This document shows positions 16,999 to 25,191 of a stretch of DNA of 42,594 bases, piece after piece. Within the stretch, counting starts at the first letter, position 1, and every line of letters starts with the position of its first letter. The notes beneath the pieces were generated by a model. That model made no database searches. It was given only the letters and a program-made list of their open reading frames with translations, and was not told the origin of the DNA. The stretch is from Clostridium sp. AF27-2AA (lineage in GTDB: Bacteria; Bacillota; Clostridia; Lachnospirales; Lachnospiraceae), in NCBI RefSeq assembly GCF_003478505.1, contig NZ_QUFI01000026.1, forward strand, positions 1-42,594, read 5' to 3'. The translations under genes and the position numbers were made by a program.

Positions 16999-19773
16999 AT
17001 GTACATGATCAGCACAAAAGAAGAACTCTATCTTTACCTGGAAAAAATAAGCAGGGGTTATGCTCTGAAAGATCTGAAATATTTTACGGCAAATCATATC
17101 AGCGAATCATTGAACATTTCCCGTAATCTGGCCAGTCAGTATCTGAACGAGTTAGTAAAAGAAGAGAGGGCCATTAAGGTAAACTCCCGCCCTGTTTATT
17201 TCTTCCATAAGAAAAATGTTGAACGTGAGGCCCAGGTCACCTTGGAAACCTGCGTATTCTCCGGTATGGACGATTTTCAGCGTAAATGCCGCAGTGATGA
17301 AAAGAAAAGAGATTTTCAGAAAGCTATCGGTTATTACCTGAGTTTAGGTTCCTGTATTGAGCAGTGTAAAGCAGCTATCAAATATCCGCCAAACGGTCTT
17401 CCGGCCCTCTTTAACGGAGCCGGTGGAACAGGAAAGGCTTTTCTTTCCGGGTTGATGTATGAATACGCTGTAAACGAACGGGTTCTTGGAACTGCAGGCG
17501 CAGCTTCTCTCCCGCCCTATATCACAGTAGACTGCTCCGAATATGCCCAGAATGAAGAAAAATTTGCTCTTTCCCTTTGCGGCAGCGAAGAGGGAAAAGG
17601 CTGGCTTGCAAAGGCAAACGGCGGCATCCTTTTCTTTGATGAAATTGACAGGCTCCCATTTTCGGGACAGGAACTGATCTATTCCTACTTAATTTCGGGA
17701 CAGTACAAAGGATATCATGATGATGAACATATTTTTGAATCCAATGCACGACTGGTATTTTCCACCACAAAAGTACCGGCGGAAACACTCTATAAACCAC
17801 TTGCAAGGATGATCCCCATTGTGATTCCGGTCCCAACGTTACATGAACGCACAGCCGATGAAAAAGAGGAAATGTTAGTCTCCTTCTTAAAAGAAGAAGG
17901 GCGGCGCATGGGCGTAGATGTAAGCATCAGCCAGAACGCCTTCCACTGTATGCTGGAATTTTCCTACGAAAACAACATCGACGAGTTAAAAACCTGCGTT
18001 ACCAGTAGCTGTGCCGGAGCTTATCTGGAAAAAAACAGCGATGGTATCGCTATTCACAGCTATCACCTTCCGGAATACATGCTCTCCTCCTTAAAACTGG
18101 AGGTTGAGGACAAAGACAAACGGATGATCCACTTAAGCAGTTATAGCCGTGATACCTCTTTGGGGCAGACGGTACAGTATTTTCAGATCATGCTGGATGT
18201 CTTTGAAGATTACCGTCAGGATATGCTCAGTTTTGACAGCCTGATGATGGAATTCCGGAAACAATTAAATGATTATTACGATTATCTGATCTACGGACAG
18301 AAGCTTGTAAACATCAAGATCTCCACTTACGAACAGCTGATCAATCAGATTTTTGAAAATGTAGGTGAAATGTATGGCATCAGCCTTTCCAAAAAATACA
18401 GTCACTTACTTGCCCGCCGCTTATATATACAGCTTCAGGGCGACCATCTGATCGACAACTGGATGAAACAAAACCATGACGAGATTGAAGAAATGTTTCA
18501 GGCTGTAAGCGCTGTTCTTGAAAAAGAAGCGGTCATCTGTTCCAGGATCGTAAACCTGATCAAACTGAATCTGGACATTGAAGCAGACAGTTTAAACCAG
18601 CTGTTTTTGCTTTTAGATATAAAAAACCAGAACCAGAAGATCCAGGGACTTTCCGCAGCCGGTATTATCTTAAGCCACGGCTATGCAACAGCTTCCAGTA
18701 TTGCAGATGCCGCAAATCAGATCATCGGGCGAAAGGTATTTGATGCCATTGATATGCCTCTTGACATGCAGATGAGTGACATCACCGGACTGTTAGAAAA
18801 ACACATTGAACGATTTATCACCTGTCAGGACGTAGTACTTCTGGTGGATATGGGTTCTTTAGAGCAGATCCACAGCCAGATGGGCGGCCTGCGAAACTTA
18901 AACATCGGCATCATCAACAATATTTCCACTGCCTTAGCTGTTGATATCGGCCTTGGCATCTGTGGGAACCAGAAGCTGGAAGACATCCTGAAACGGGCCA
19001 GCGAAAGCAATGTCTGCACCTACCGTATCATCCACAATGTACAGAAGGAAGACGCCGTGATCTTCAGCGGAGAAAACGGTATTGACACAACGGAAAAGCT
19101 AAAAGAGCTGATCTTAAAGACTTCCGCCACTTCCATTCCTGTAAAATTTGTGGCTTACGATTATTACCGGCTGATGAAAAACGGCAGCCATGATGAGATT
19201 TTTCAGCAGTACCATGTAAAATGTATCATTGGGCTTTTTAATCCGGAAATCGAAGGAATTCCTTTTATTTCTTTGGAGGATATTATTTCTATGAATTCCG
19301 CAGAAAAACTGACAAACATTTTTTCAGAGTACCTGGATGAAGAACAAATGGAAGTATTTAACCAGAACCTGGTAAAGAATTTCTCTCTGCAGAATGTAGT
19401 AGAGTCCATTACCATTTTAAATCCTGACAAGCTTCTAGATGAAGTGGAGCAGGCGGTGGGACGGCTTCAGAAGATCACAGGAAGAAAGATCGCAGGACGT
19501 ATCATGATCGGGCTTTATGTCCACCTTTGCTGTCTGGTGGAACGACTGGTCACAAAAACGACCATTGATAATTACCAGGATCTGGAAGAATTTGAACAAA
19601 AACACGCCGACTTTATCAGGCAGGTAAGGGACAGCTTTCAGGATATCTCCCGGCATTACCGGGTGGCTCTGCCTGTAAGTGAGATTGCTTACATTTATGA
19701 TTACATGCATTTGAATTCAAAAAACAAGCTTTCCGGGCAGGCAGAAAGCCCGGCCGTCCGTGAGGACGAATAG
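16999..19773 (+). CDS. LevR-like PRD/AAA+ PTS regulator lacking the GAFTGA loop
   Basis: About 924 residues. Order: N-terminal winged helix (ISESLNISRNLASQYLNELVKE), AAA+ domain with Walker A GAGGTGKA and Walker B GGILFFDEIDRL, PRD1, a mannose-type EIIA-like domain (ILSHGYATASS with a candidate phospho-His), then a second PRD near the C-terminus (MIGLYVHLCCLVERL). This is the LevR/ManR architecture of regulators phosphorylated by the PTS. The usual sigma-54 contact loop GAFTGA is missing: the region reads SLCGSEEGKGWLAKANGG, and no good -24/-12 promoter is seen. ATG 16999 (GGAG 4 bases upstream) or 17005 fits better than GTG 16960. A TATAAT at 16922 may be its -10. It is first in the operon, 9 bases before the IIB gene. 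Confidence 0.88.
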   Translation: MYMISTKEELYLYLEKISRGYALKDLKYFTANHISESLNISRNLASQYLNELVKEERAIKVNSRPVYFFHKKNVEREAQVTLETCVFSGMDDFQRKCRSDEKKRDFQKAIGYYLSLGSCIEQCKAAIKYPPNGLPALFNGAGGTGKAFLSGLMYEYAVNERVLGTAGAASLPPYITVDCSEYAQNEEKFALSLCGSEEGKGWLAKANGGILFFDEIDRLPFSGQELIYSYLISGQYKGYHDDEHIFESNARLVFSTTKVPAETLYKPLARMIPIVIPVPTLHERTADEKEEMLVSFLKEEGRRMGVDVSISQNAFHCMLEFSYENNIDELKTCVTSSCAGAYLEKNSDGIAIHSYHLPEYMLSSLKLEVEDKDKRMIHLSSYSRDTSLGQTVQYFQIMLDVFEDYRQDMLSFDSLMMEFRKQLNDYYDYLIYGQKLVNIKISTYEQLINQIFENVGEMYGISLSKKYSHLLARRLYIQLQGDHLIDNWMKQNHDEIEEMFQAVSAVLEKEAVICSRIVNLIKLNLDIEADSLNQLFLLLDIKNQNQKIQGLSAAGIILSHGYATASSIADAANQIIGRKVFDAIDMPLDMQMSDITGLLEKHIERFITCQDVVLLVDMGSLEQIHSQMGGLRNLNIGIINNISTALAVDIGLGICGNQKLEDILKRASESNVCTYRIIHNVQKEDAVIFSGENGIDTTEKLKELILKTSATSIPVKFVAYDYYRLMKNGSHDEIFQQYHVKCIIGLFNPEIEGIPFISLEDIISMNSAEKLTNIFSEYLDEEQMEVFNQNLVKNFSLQNVVESITILNPDKLLDEVEQAVGRLQKITGRKIAGRIMIGLYVHLCCLVERLVTKTTIDNYQDLEEFEQKHADFIRQVRDSFQDISRHYRVALPVSEIAYIYDYMHLNSKNKLSGQAESPAVREDE

Positions 19774-19782
19774 GAGGAAAAT

Positions 19783-20268
19783 ATGGGTATTGTACTTGCA
19801 AGAATTGATAACCGTCTTCTTCATGGTATCGTGGCTACACAGTGGGCAGGACGTTCCGGCGCACAGCGTATCATGATTATTGATGATACGGTTGCCAACA
19901 ATGAACTGACCAAAGCCAGCATGAAGCTTGCCAGACCTACCGGAATGGCTATTTCCATCATTACCGAGGAAGCAGCTTTAAATAACTTCAAAGCCGGAAA
20001 ATACAATGATCACACAGTATTTGTACTGGTTAAGAGGCCGGAAACATTGGTAAAGCTGTCTGAAATCGGTGTAAAGATCCCAGAACTGGTCATTGGCGGA
20101 ACTGTAAAACCTGCGGAAGGCGAAGAAGCTGTAAAACTTTCCCAGAGAGCTTACGCAAAGCCGGATGACCTTGAGGCTTATAAGAAATTAAAGGCTGCAG
20201 GGACCAAACTCTATGCACAGTATGTACCTGCAGACGCAGAAGTTTCTATTGATGAATTTCTGAAATAA
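19783..20268 (+). CDS. PTS IIB component, mannose/fructose/sorbose family
   Basis: Cytoplasmic phospho-carrier, 161 residues, passing phosphate from IIA to the incoming sugar. The active-site histidine is H14 in IDNRLLHGIVATQW, the family hallmark, and the typical IIDDTVANNELTKASMKLA segment follows. AGGAGG lies 6 bases upstream. As a separate IIB protein it resembles the sorbose/N-acetylgalactosamine-type systems rather than fused ManX. The sugar cannot be deduced from the sequence. Confidence 0.94.
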   Translation: MGIVLARIDNRLLHGIVATQWAGRSGAQRIMIIDDTVANNELTKASMKLARPTGMAISIITEEAALNNFKAGKYNDHTVFVLVKRPETLVKLSEIGVKIPELVIGGTVKPAEGEEAVKLSQRAYAKPDDLEAYKKLKAAGTKLYAQYVPADAEVSIDEFLK

Positions 20269-20285
20269 CAAAGGGGGAAATTGTT

Positions 20286-21056
20286 ATGCAATTAAGTGCT
20301 TTACAAATTGTACTGCTTGTCCTGGTGGCTGCTGAAATCAACGTTGACCGCCGCGGATTATCACTGACACATGCAAGACCTGTTATCGTAGGTTTCCTGT
20401 GCGGACTGATCTTAGGCGACATGAACAGCGGTCTTTACATCGGCGGTACTTTCACACTGATGTCCTTAGGTGTTGCCGCTCTTGGCGGTTCTTCTGTACC
20501 TGATTATGGCGTTGCAACCATTATTGCATGCGCATTTGCAAAAACAACCGGACAGGGACCGGAAGTTGGTATGACGATCGGTCTTCCTGTTGGTATGCTG
20601 GGCGTACAGATGGACGTTTTATACAAGATCTGCAACTCTTTCATTGCCCAGAAATCCCAGAAATATGCCAATGAAAAACAGTTTGGCAAAATGTATGCTA
20701 TCCTTTACCTTTGCCCTGTTATGGTAGCTGTATTCATGGCATTCCCAACCGCTGTTGCATTAACAGCAGGCGCTCCTTTAGTTCAGGCTATCCTGGATGT
20801 GCTTCCTTCCTGGGTAACAGGCGGTCTGTCTGTAGCAGGAAAGCTCCTTCCTGGTCTTGGTATTGCCATGCTGCTCCATTTCATGCCGGCAAAGAAGTAC
20901 TTCAACTATATTCTGATCGGCTTTGTACTCAGCGCATACATGGGCGTACCGATCCTCGGTATCGCATTCCTTGGTGTAGCTTTAGCTTACAAGTTCTATA
21001 TGGATGAAGAGGCAAAGGAAAATGTAGGATTTGCAGGAGGTCTTGAAGATGAATAA
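20286..21056 (+). CDS. PTS IIC component, mannose/fructose/sorbose family
   Basis: Membrane channel subunit of 256 residues with multiple helices and the family features LSLTHARPVIVGFLCGLILGD near the N-terminus and GLPVGMLGVQMDVLYKICNSFI. It works with IID to form the sugar-translocating complex. An AAGGGGG ribosome site precedes it. Its end overlaps the IID start by 8 bases, indicating coupled translation. Confidence 0.94.
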   Translation: MQLSALQIVLLVLVAAEINVDRRGLSLTHARPVIVGFLCGLILGDMNSGLYIGGTFTLMSLGVAALGGSSVPDYGVATIIACAFAKTTGQGPEVGMTIGLPVGMLGVQMDVLYKICNSFIAQKSQKYANEKQFGKMYAILYLCPVMVAVFMAFPTAVALTAGAPLVQAILDVLPSWVTGGLSVAGKLLPGLGIAMLLHFMPAKKYFNYILIGFVLSAYMGVPILGIAFLGVALAYKFYMDEEAKENVGFAGGLEDE

Positions 21057-21870
21057 TGAGAATGAAGTAATGGAAAAAGCTCCCGTTTTAACAAAAAAAG
21101 ACTGTGTGAAAGGTGCCATCCGCTGGTCCTTAATGGCAGTAACAACCTTTAACTACGATACCCAGCTTGCTCCGGCTGTTGTTTTCGGTATTGGACCTCT
21201 GCTGCGTAAGATTTATAAAGATGATGACGAATATGTTGAAGCATTAAACAACCATTATAAATACTTCAACACCATGCCATGGCTGGCAAATATCGTTCTT
21301 GGCGCTACTCTGGCTCTGGAAGACAAAGAGGGAATCACTTCCCTGGATGCTGTACAGAATATCAAGGTCAGCTTAATGGGACCTTTAGCTGGTATCGGTG
21401 ATACCTTATTCTGGACACTGCTTCCTACTATCATGGGCTCCATTGCAGGATATATGGCTCTGGAAGGCAACCCTATCGGTGTTATCCTGTGGCTCATTGT
21501 AAACCTTATCTTCATCTGCATCCGTACCCAGTTAATGTGGATCGGATACCGTGAAGGTACCAAACTGATCACCAAAGTGGGCGGTAAGCTTGCCCGCATC
21601 ACAGATGCTGCTTCTGTTCTGGGCCTTACTGTTGTTGGTGCTCTGTCCGCAACGGTTGTAACTGCAAAAACACCTCTGGCATTCCAGATGGGTGAAGTTA
21701 ATCTGGCAGTTGCAGATCTGTTAGACAAGATCATGCCTTCTATGATCTCTGTAGCTACTGTCCTGGTACTGTATAAGCTCCTTGGAAAGAAGGGCATGAA
21801 GATCACTACCCTGATCCTCATTGTTATCATCTTCTCCATGATCTGTTCTGCACTGGGAATCCTGGCTTGA
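21049..21870 (+). CDS. PTS IID component, mannose/fructose/sorbose family
   Basis: Second membrane subunit, 273 residues, with the diagnostic IID stretch NYDTQLAPAVVFGIGPLLRKIY, HYKYFNTMPWLANIVLGATLALED and GPLAGIGDTLFWTLLPTIMGSIAGYMA, and C-terminal helices. ATG 21049 was chosen over the longer TTG frame because AGGAGG ends 8 bases before it. A terminator-like hairpin separates it from the next operon gene. Confidence 0.94.
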   Translation: MNNENEVMEKAPVLTKKDCVKGAIRWSLMAVTTFNYDTQLAPAVVFGIGPLLRKIYKDDDEYVEALNNHYKYFNTMPWLANIVLGATLALEDKEGITSLDAVQNIKVSLMGPLAGIGDTLFWTLLPTIMGSIAGYMALEGNPIGVILWLIVNLIFICIRTQLMWIGYREGTKLITKVGGKLARITDAASVLGLTVVGALSATVVTAKTPLAFQMGEVNLAVADLLDKIMPSMISVATVLVLYKLLGKKGMKITTLILIVIIFSMICSALGILA

Positions 21871-21909
21871 TCATTTATAACTAACATAACTAAACGGACA
21901 TGTCGCCTG

Positions 21910-21970
21910 ATGGTGACATCACCATAATGACGGTTCTGCCTGTCTTATTTGGCAGGCAGAGCCCTTTTTT
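21910..21970 (+). terminator. Internal hairpins in the PTS operon
   Basis: First a small perfect hairpin ATGGTG-acat-CACCAT (21910-21925), then a strong terminator-like stem, GGTTCTGCCTG paired with CAGGCAGAGCC (21932-21962), followed by CTTTTTT. It lies between IID and the ceramidase-like gene. It probably reduces expression of, or protects the upstream message from, the last two genes, because no new promoter is obvious before 21994. Confidence 0.75.
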
Positions 21971-21993
21971 ATTCAACTAAGGGGAGATATCAT

Positions 21994-23217
21994 ATGGTTG
22001 AAGTAAGCGCAGCAAAACGTAATATCACACCTCCATTTCCTATGTATATGCGCGGTTATGCCATGAGAACAGGAAAATCCATTGGTGTTTTAGATGAACT
22101 TTACTGCAGGACTTTAGTCCTGCGCATTAACGGGGAGATTTTTATATGGTCCACTCTGGATCTGTGCCGGTTAGAAGAACCGATCTCTGATTATGCCCGC
22201 ACAGTCCTTGCCGGAAAATATTCTGTTCCAAAGGAAAATATCATCATCGGAACCATTCATACACACTCTGGCCCTGATATCAGCTTTGAAGATGAAGGAG
22301 AAGACAGAAATCATCGCAAGGCAGTTTACAGGGAGCTGGTAATGAAACAGCTTTTTGACGCTGTAGATGAATGCTTTGACCGTGGTTTCTTAGAGGTAAC
22401 ACCTTATATGGTAAAGGGAACAATAGAAGGTGTATACGGAAACCGCAATTATATTGACAAACCAAGTGATAAAGATATCAACATGATCCTGTTCCGCAAT
22501 GAAAACCATGTAGTAGCAGGTATGTTCCAGTTTACCTGCCATCCAACGGTCCTTGGCATCCACAATATGAAGATCAGTTCTGATCTTTTGGGAAATATCG
22601 GAAAAGCACTGGATGAAAAATACAATAGTATTTTCATTACCATGCAGGGCGCCTGCGGTGATATGGGCAATCGCCAGTACCGTCAGGGAAATAATGAAAA
22701 AGAGCTGTGGCGTGTCCGCGATGGAATCATGGAGCAGATTGATATTTTTGCGGAAACAGAAACTCCTATGGAGTTAAAGGTTGACGCTGTAAAGACTGCC
22801 GAGTATACCATTCATCAGACCTATGATCTGGATGTCATGAAGGCACAGTTAGCAGAAGATGAAAAGAAACTGTCTGCTGCTGTCACAGAGGATGATAAGA
22901 AGCTTCTCTGGTCCGGTGTCCGTCACATGAGAAGAAAAATTAAGGCAGGTGGTATCGATGTTACACTCCGATCTGTTATTTTCCACTTAGGTGATCTGGA
23001 GATCATCACGATTCCGGGAGAGTTGTTTTCTACCTTCGGAATAGAGATCAAAAAGCATTTTCATGCTCCTATGCGCATCGTATGGGGTTATGCAAACTAC
23101 AGTGCAGGTTATATCGTAGAGAAAGATGAATTCGGAAAAGGTTATGAAAGCATGCAGACTCCTTTTCTCCAGGGAGAAGCAGAACTTTACGTAGATCATC
23201 TGATCAAATCTCTGTAG
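21994..23217 (+). CDS. Cytoplasmic neutral ceramidase-like zinc hydrolase in a PTS operon
   Basis: The 407 residues resemble the N-terminal domain of neutral/alkaline non-lysosomal ceramidases, zinc amidases. Likely zinc ligands are conserved: IHTHSGPD (H89/H91), FTCHPTVLG (H183), IPGELF (E343) and YANYSAGY (Y369 or Y373). The SNxGD motif holding the ceramidase Ser nucleophile is replaced by QGACGDMG (about 218-225), and there is no signal peptide. The protein is therefore probably not a secreted ceramidase but a cytoplasmic hydrolase, perhaps an amidase acting on the imported phosphosugar (inference). ATG 21994 has AAGGGGAG upstream; earlier starts lie inside the hairpin. It sits between the IID and IIA genes of one PTS. 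Confidence 0.8.
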   Translation: MVEVSAAKRNITPPFPMYMRGYAMRTGKSIGVLDELYCRTLVLRINGEIFIWSTLDLCRLEEPISDYARTVLAGKYSVPKENIIIGTIHTHSGPDISFEDEGEDRNHRKAVYRELVMKQLFDAVDECFDRGFLEVTPYMVKGTIEGVYGNRNYIDKPSDKDINMILFRNENHVVAGMFQFTCHPTVLGIHNMKISSDLLGNIGKALDEKYNSIFITMQGACGDMGNRQYRQGNNEKELWRVRDGIMEQIDIFAETETPMELKVDAVKTAEYTIHQTYDLDVMKAQLAEDEKKLSAAVTEDDKKLLWSGVRHMRRKIKAGGIDVTLRSVIFHLGDLEIITIPGELFSTFGIEIKKHFHAPMRIVWGYANYSAGYIVEKDEFGKGYESMQTPFLQGEAELYVDHLIKSL

Positions 23218-23275
23218 AATCTGATCCCCGTCACGCTATCGCAATTACAACTATAAAACTATAAGGAGAAGCGTT

Positions 23276-23683
23276 ATGAGAAGATATATTATCGCCTCCC
23301 ATCATTTACTGGCTAATGGCCTCAAAGACACATTGAATTTTCTTACTTCTATGGACGGCATCATTGACATCAGCGCTTATATGGATGACACCGATCTTCC
23401 AACCCAGATTAAGGAATTATTTGATTCCTTTGACCCGGAAGATGAAGTAGTTATGATGACAGACATGTTAGGAGGCAGCGTAAATCAGCAGTTCTGCCCA
23501 TATGTAAACGAACATCGGCACCTGATTTGCGGTATCAATCTTCCATGTGCCTTAAGCCTGGTATTACAGCCTCAGGATATGCCTCTTACTGCTGAGACTG
23601 TCCGGACTATAGTAGAAGAATCAAGAAGTCATCTGATCTATGTAAATGAGTATCATGATGGGACAAATGAGGATGATGAGTAG
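23276..23683 (+). CDS. PTS IIA component, mannose family
   Basis: Phospho-relay protein, 135 residues, taking phosphate from HPr. The active histidine is probably H9 in YIIASHHLLANGLKDTLNFL. The typical VVMMTDMLGGSVNQ and MPLTAETVRTIVEESR segments follow, ending in an acidic tail. AAGGAGAAG lies upstream. Its location after the hydrolase, split from IIBCD, ties the hydrolase to the transporter. A strong terminator follows. Confidence 0.92.
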   Translation: MRRYIIASHHLLANGLKDTLNFLTSMDGIIDISAYMDDTDLPTQIKELFDSFDPEDEVVMMTDMLGGSVNQQFCPYVNEHRHLICGINLPCALSLVLQPQDMPLTAETVRTIVEESRSHLIYVNEYHDGTNEDDE

Positions 23684-23714
23684 GAAATATGTAAAGTGAG
23701 AAGATAAACACGAC

Positions 23715-23745
23715 GGCCTCCCGCATTGTGCGGGAGGCCATTTTT
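23715..23745. terminator. Bidirectional terminator between PTS operon and MBL gene
   Basis: Perfect 11-bp stem GGCCTCCCGCA / TGCGGGAGGCC with a 3-base loop, followed by ATTTTTG on the plus strand. It also serves the convergent MBL gene. Confidence 0.88.
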
Positions 23746-23746
23746 G

Positions 23747-24550
23747 TTAAAGCGCTATAATATCCCGGTCTTCCGGCACATAGAGATTTCCATGATAGTA
23801 AGTCTTGCCTTCGGTCATGTAAAGCTCTTTCCGCTTTCCGACGGATTTGTCTTCGGTATGCCAGAGCACCAGATTCGGAATATGCAGGCTTTCGGCCAGC
23901 TCTGCGGCGTCTTTGACGGTGCTGTGATGTTTCTCATAAGGCTTGAAGCGGTCACGCTCATCGTACAGGCAGAACGCCTCGTGGAGCAGCCAGTCGCTTC
24001 CTTTTACATAAGGCTCGCAGGCTGGATTGTAAGGCTCATCACCGGCGCAGGTCAGCTTTTTGCCATTTTTCAGAACCGTGGTAAAGCCAAATTGACGGGC
24101 TTTGGTGGAATGGATGTCGAAGAATGTAACATCGTAATCCAGGATATGTAAGGTTTCTCCGTCATGGACCGGAATCAGGTGAATGCGGTCGCCAATGAGA
24201 CGGTAGAATTTGTCCTGCAGGGTCAGTTTGCAGAAGGTGTCGATGGTGGATACCAGGCCGTCGTGGCAGTAGATCTGGAAATCTCCGTCGTATTTGCCGT
24301 TTTTCATGCGGGTGGCAATGAAACGGACCAGCCAGATGACACCGAGAATGTGGTCGGTGTGTTCATGAGTCACGAACAGATGATGGATCTGAGGATAATC
24401 AATTTTCATATCTTCCAGAATCCGCAGGATTCCGTTGCCGCCGCCGGCATCGACCATGAAATACTGGTCTCCGTCACGCAGGGCAAAACAGGTATTGTAA
24501 TAATGGGTGGCATTGGCGTTGCCGGTGCCAAATACATAAAGCTCTTCCAT
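23747..24550 (-). CDS. MBL-fold metallohydrolase, RNase Z-like
   Basis: The 267 residues have the metallo-beta-lactamase signature THEHTDH (H62, H64, D66, H67), a later His/Asp set (CAGDEP, LLHEAFC, HHSTVKDAAELAE) and LVLWHTEDKS near the end. The HHST motif with spacing resembles RNase Z/ElaC relatives, but the exosite of true tRNase Z is not obvious, so the nucleic-acid role is unproven. AAGGAG lies 11 bases before the ATG. It is divergent from the DUF1700 gene. Confidence 0.85.
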   Translation of the reverse strand: MEELYVFGTGNANATHYYNTCFALRDGDQYFMVDAGGGNGILRILEDMKIDYPQIHHLFVTHEHTDHILGVIWLVRFIATRMKNGKYDGDFQIYCHDGLVSTIDTFCKLTLQDKFYRLIGDRIHLIPVHDGETLHILDYDVTFFDIHSTKARQFGFTTVLKNGKKLTCAGDEPYNPACEPYVKGSDWLLHEAFCLYDERDRFKPYEKHHSTVKDAAELAESLHIPNLVLWHTEDKSVGKRKELYMTEGKTYYHGNLYVPEDRDIIAL

Positions 24551-24659
24551 AGGATGTCATACTCCTTATCATTTCGTGAAAACTTGTAACTGTTCAATTT
24601 GCAGTATTTATGGTACTATACTTCTAGAAAAAAAGCAACCTGAGAGGAGGCATACCGAG

Positions 24660-25163
24660 TTGAACAGAGAAGAATTTCTGCGGGGACTGGAGAATGCGCT
24701 TTCCGGCAATGTTCCGCCGTCTGTGGTGCGGGACAATCTCCGTTATTACGATGATTATATTCGTTCCGAGCGTCAGAAGGGGCGGTCGGAAGCTGACATT
24801 ATGGATGAACTGGGAGATCCGCGTCTGATTGCCCGTACCATTCTGGATACAACGCCGGGAGCGGCAGAGGGTGAGTATGAGGAGTATCATCCATTTGGCA
24901 GTTTTGCCGGAAACAGCGGCAGAAGCAGTCAGCAGGAGAATGCACAGCAGACGCAGTCTGGTGGCTACAGCGGAAGCGGGAACATTCATTACTATGACTT
25001 GAATAAATGGTACTGGAAGGTGCTGGCGGTTGTGATTGTAATTTTATTTTTCACACTGGTGCTTACAATCATAGGCGGCATTCTGACGCTGCTCATTCCG
25101 CTGCTGCCGGTGATCGGCATTGTGGCACTGGTCATGTGGCTGGTACGCGGTCCGCGCGGCTAA
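24660..25163 (+). CDS. DUF1700/HAAS-domain membrane protein
   Basis: It has 167 residues from a TTG start, chosen because GAGGAGG ends 9 bases before it and MNREEFLRGLENALSG is the family start. The N-terminal helical HAAS domain (about 1-65) carries the motif YYDDYIRSERQKGRSEADIMDELGDPRLIARTI. A Gln/Ser/Gly linker follows, then two membrane helices. DUF1700 proteins often pair with PadR regulators and membrane-stress genes; no PadR gene is adjacent here. Function unknown. Confidence 0.8.
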   Translation: MNREEFLRGLENALSGNVPPSVVRDNLRYYDDYIRSERQKGRSEADIMDELGDPRLIARTILDTTPGAAEGEYEEYHPFGSFAGNSGRSSQQENAQQTQSGGYSGSGNIHYYDLNKWYWKVLAVVIVILFFTLVLTIIGGILTLLIPLLPVIGIVALVMWLVRGPRG

Positions 25164-25191
25164 AACAACAGAAAATGGAGCTGTGATCCTG

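Noticed and set aside
24164..24589. Plus-strand frame opposite the MBL hydrolase
   Set aside because: The minus strand carries the HxHxDH metal motif and a good ribosome site; the plus frame has neither.
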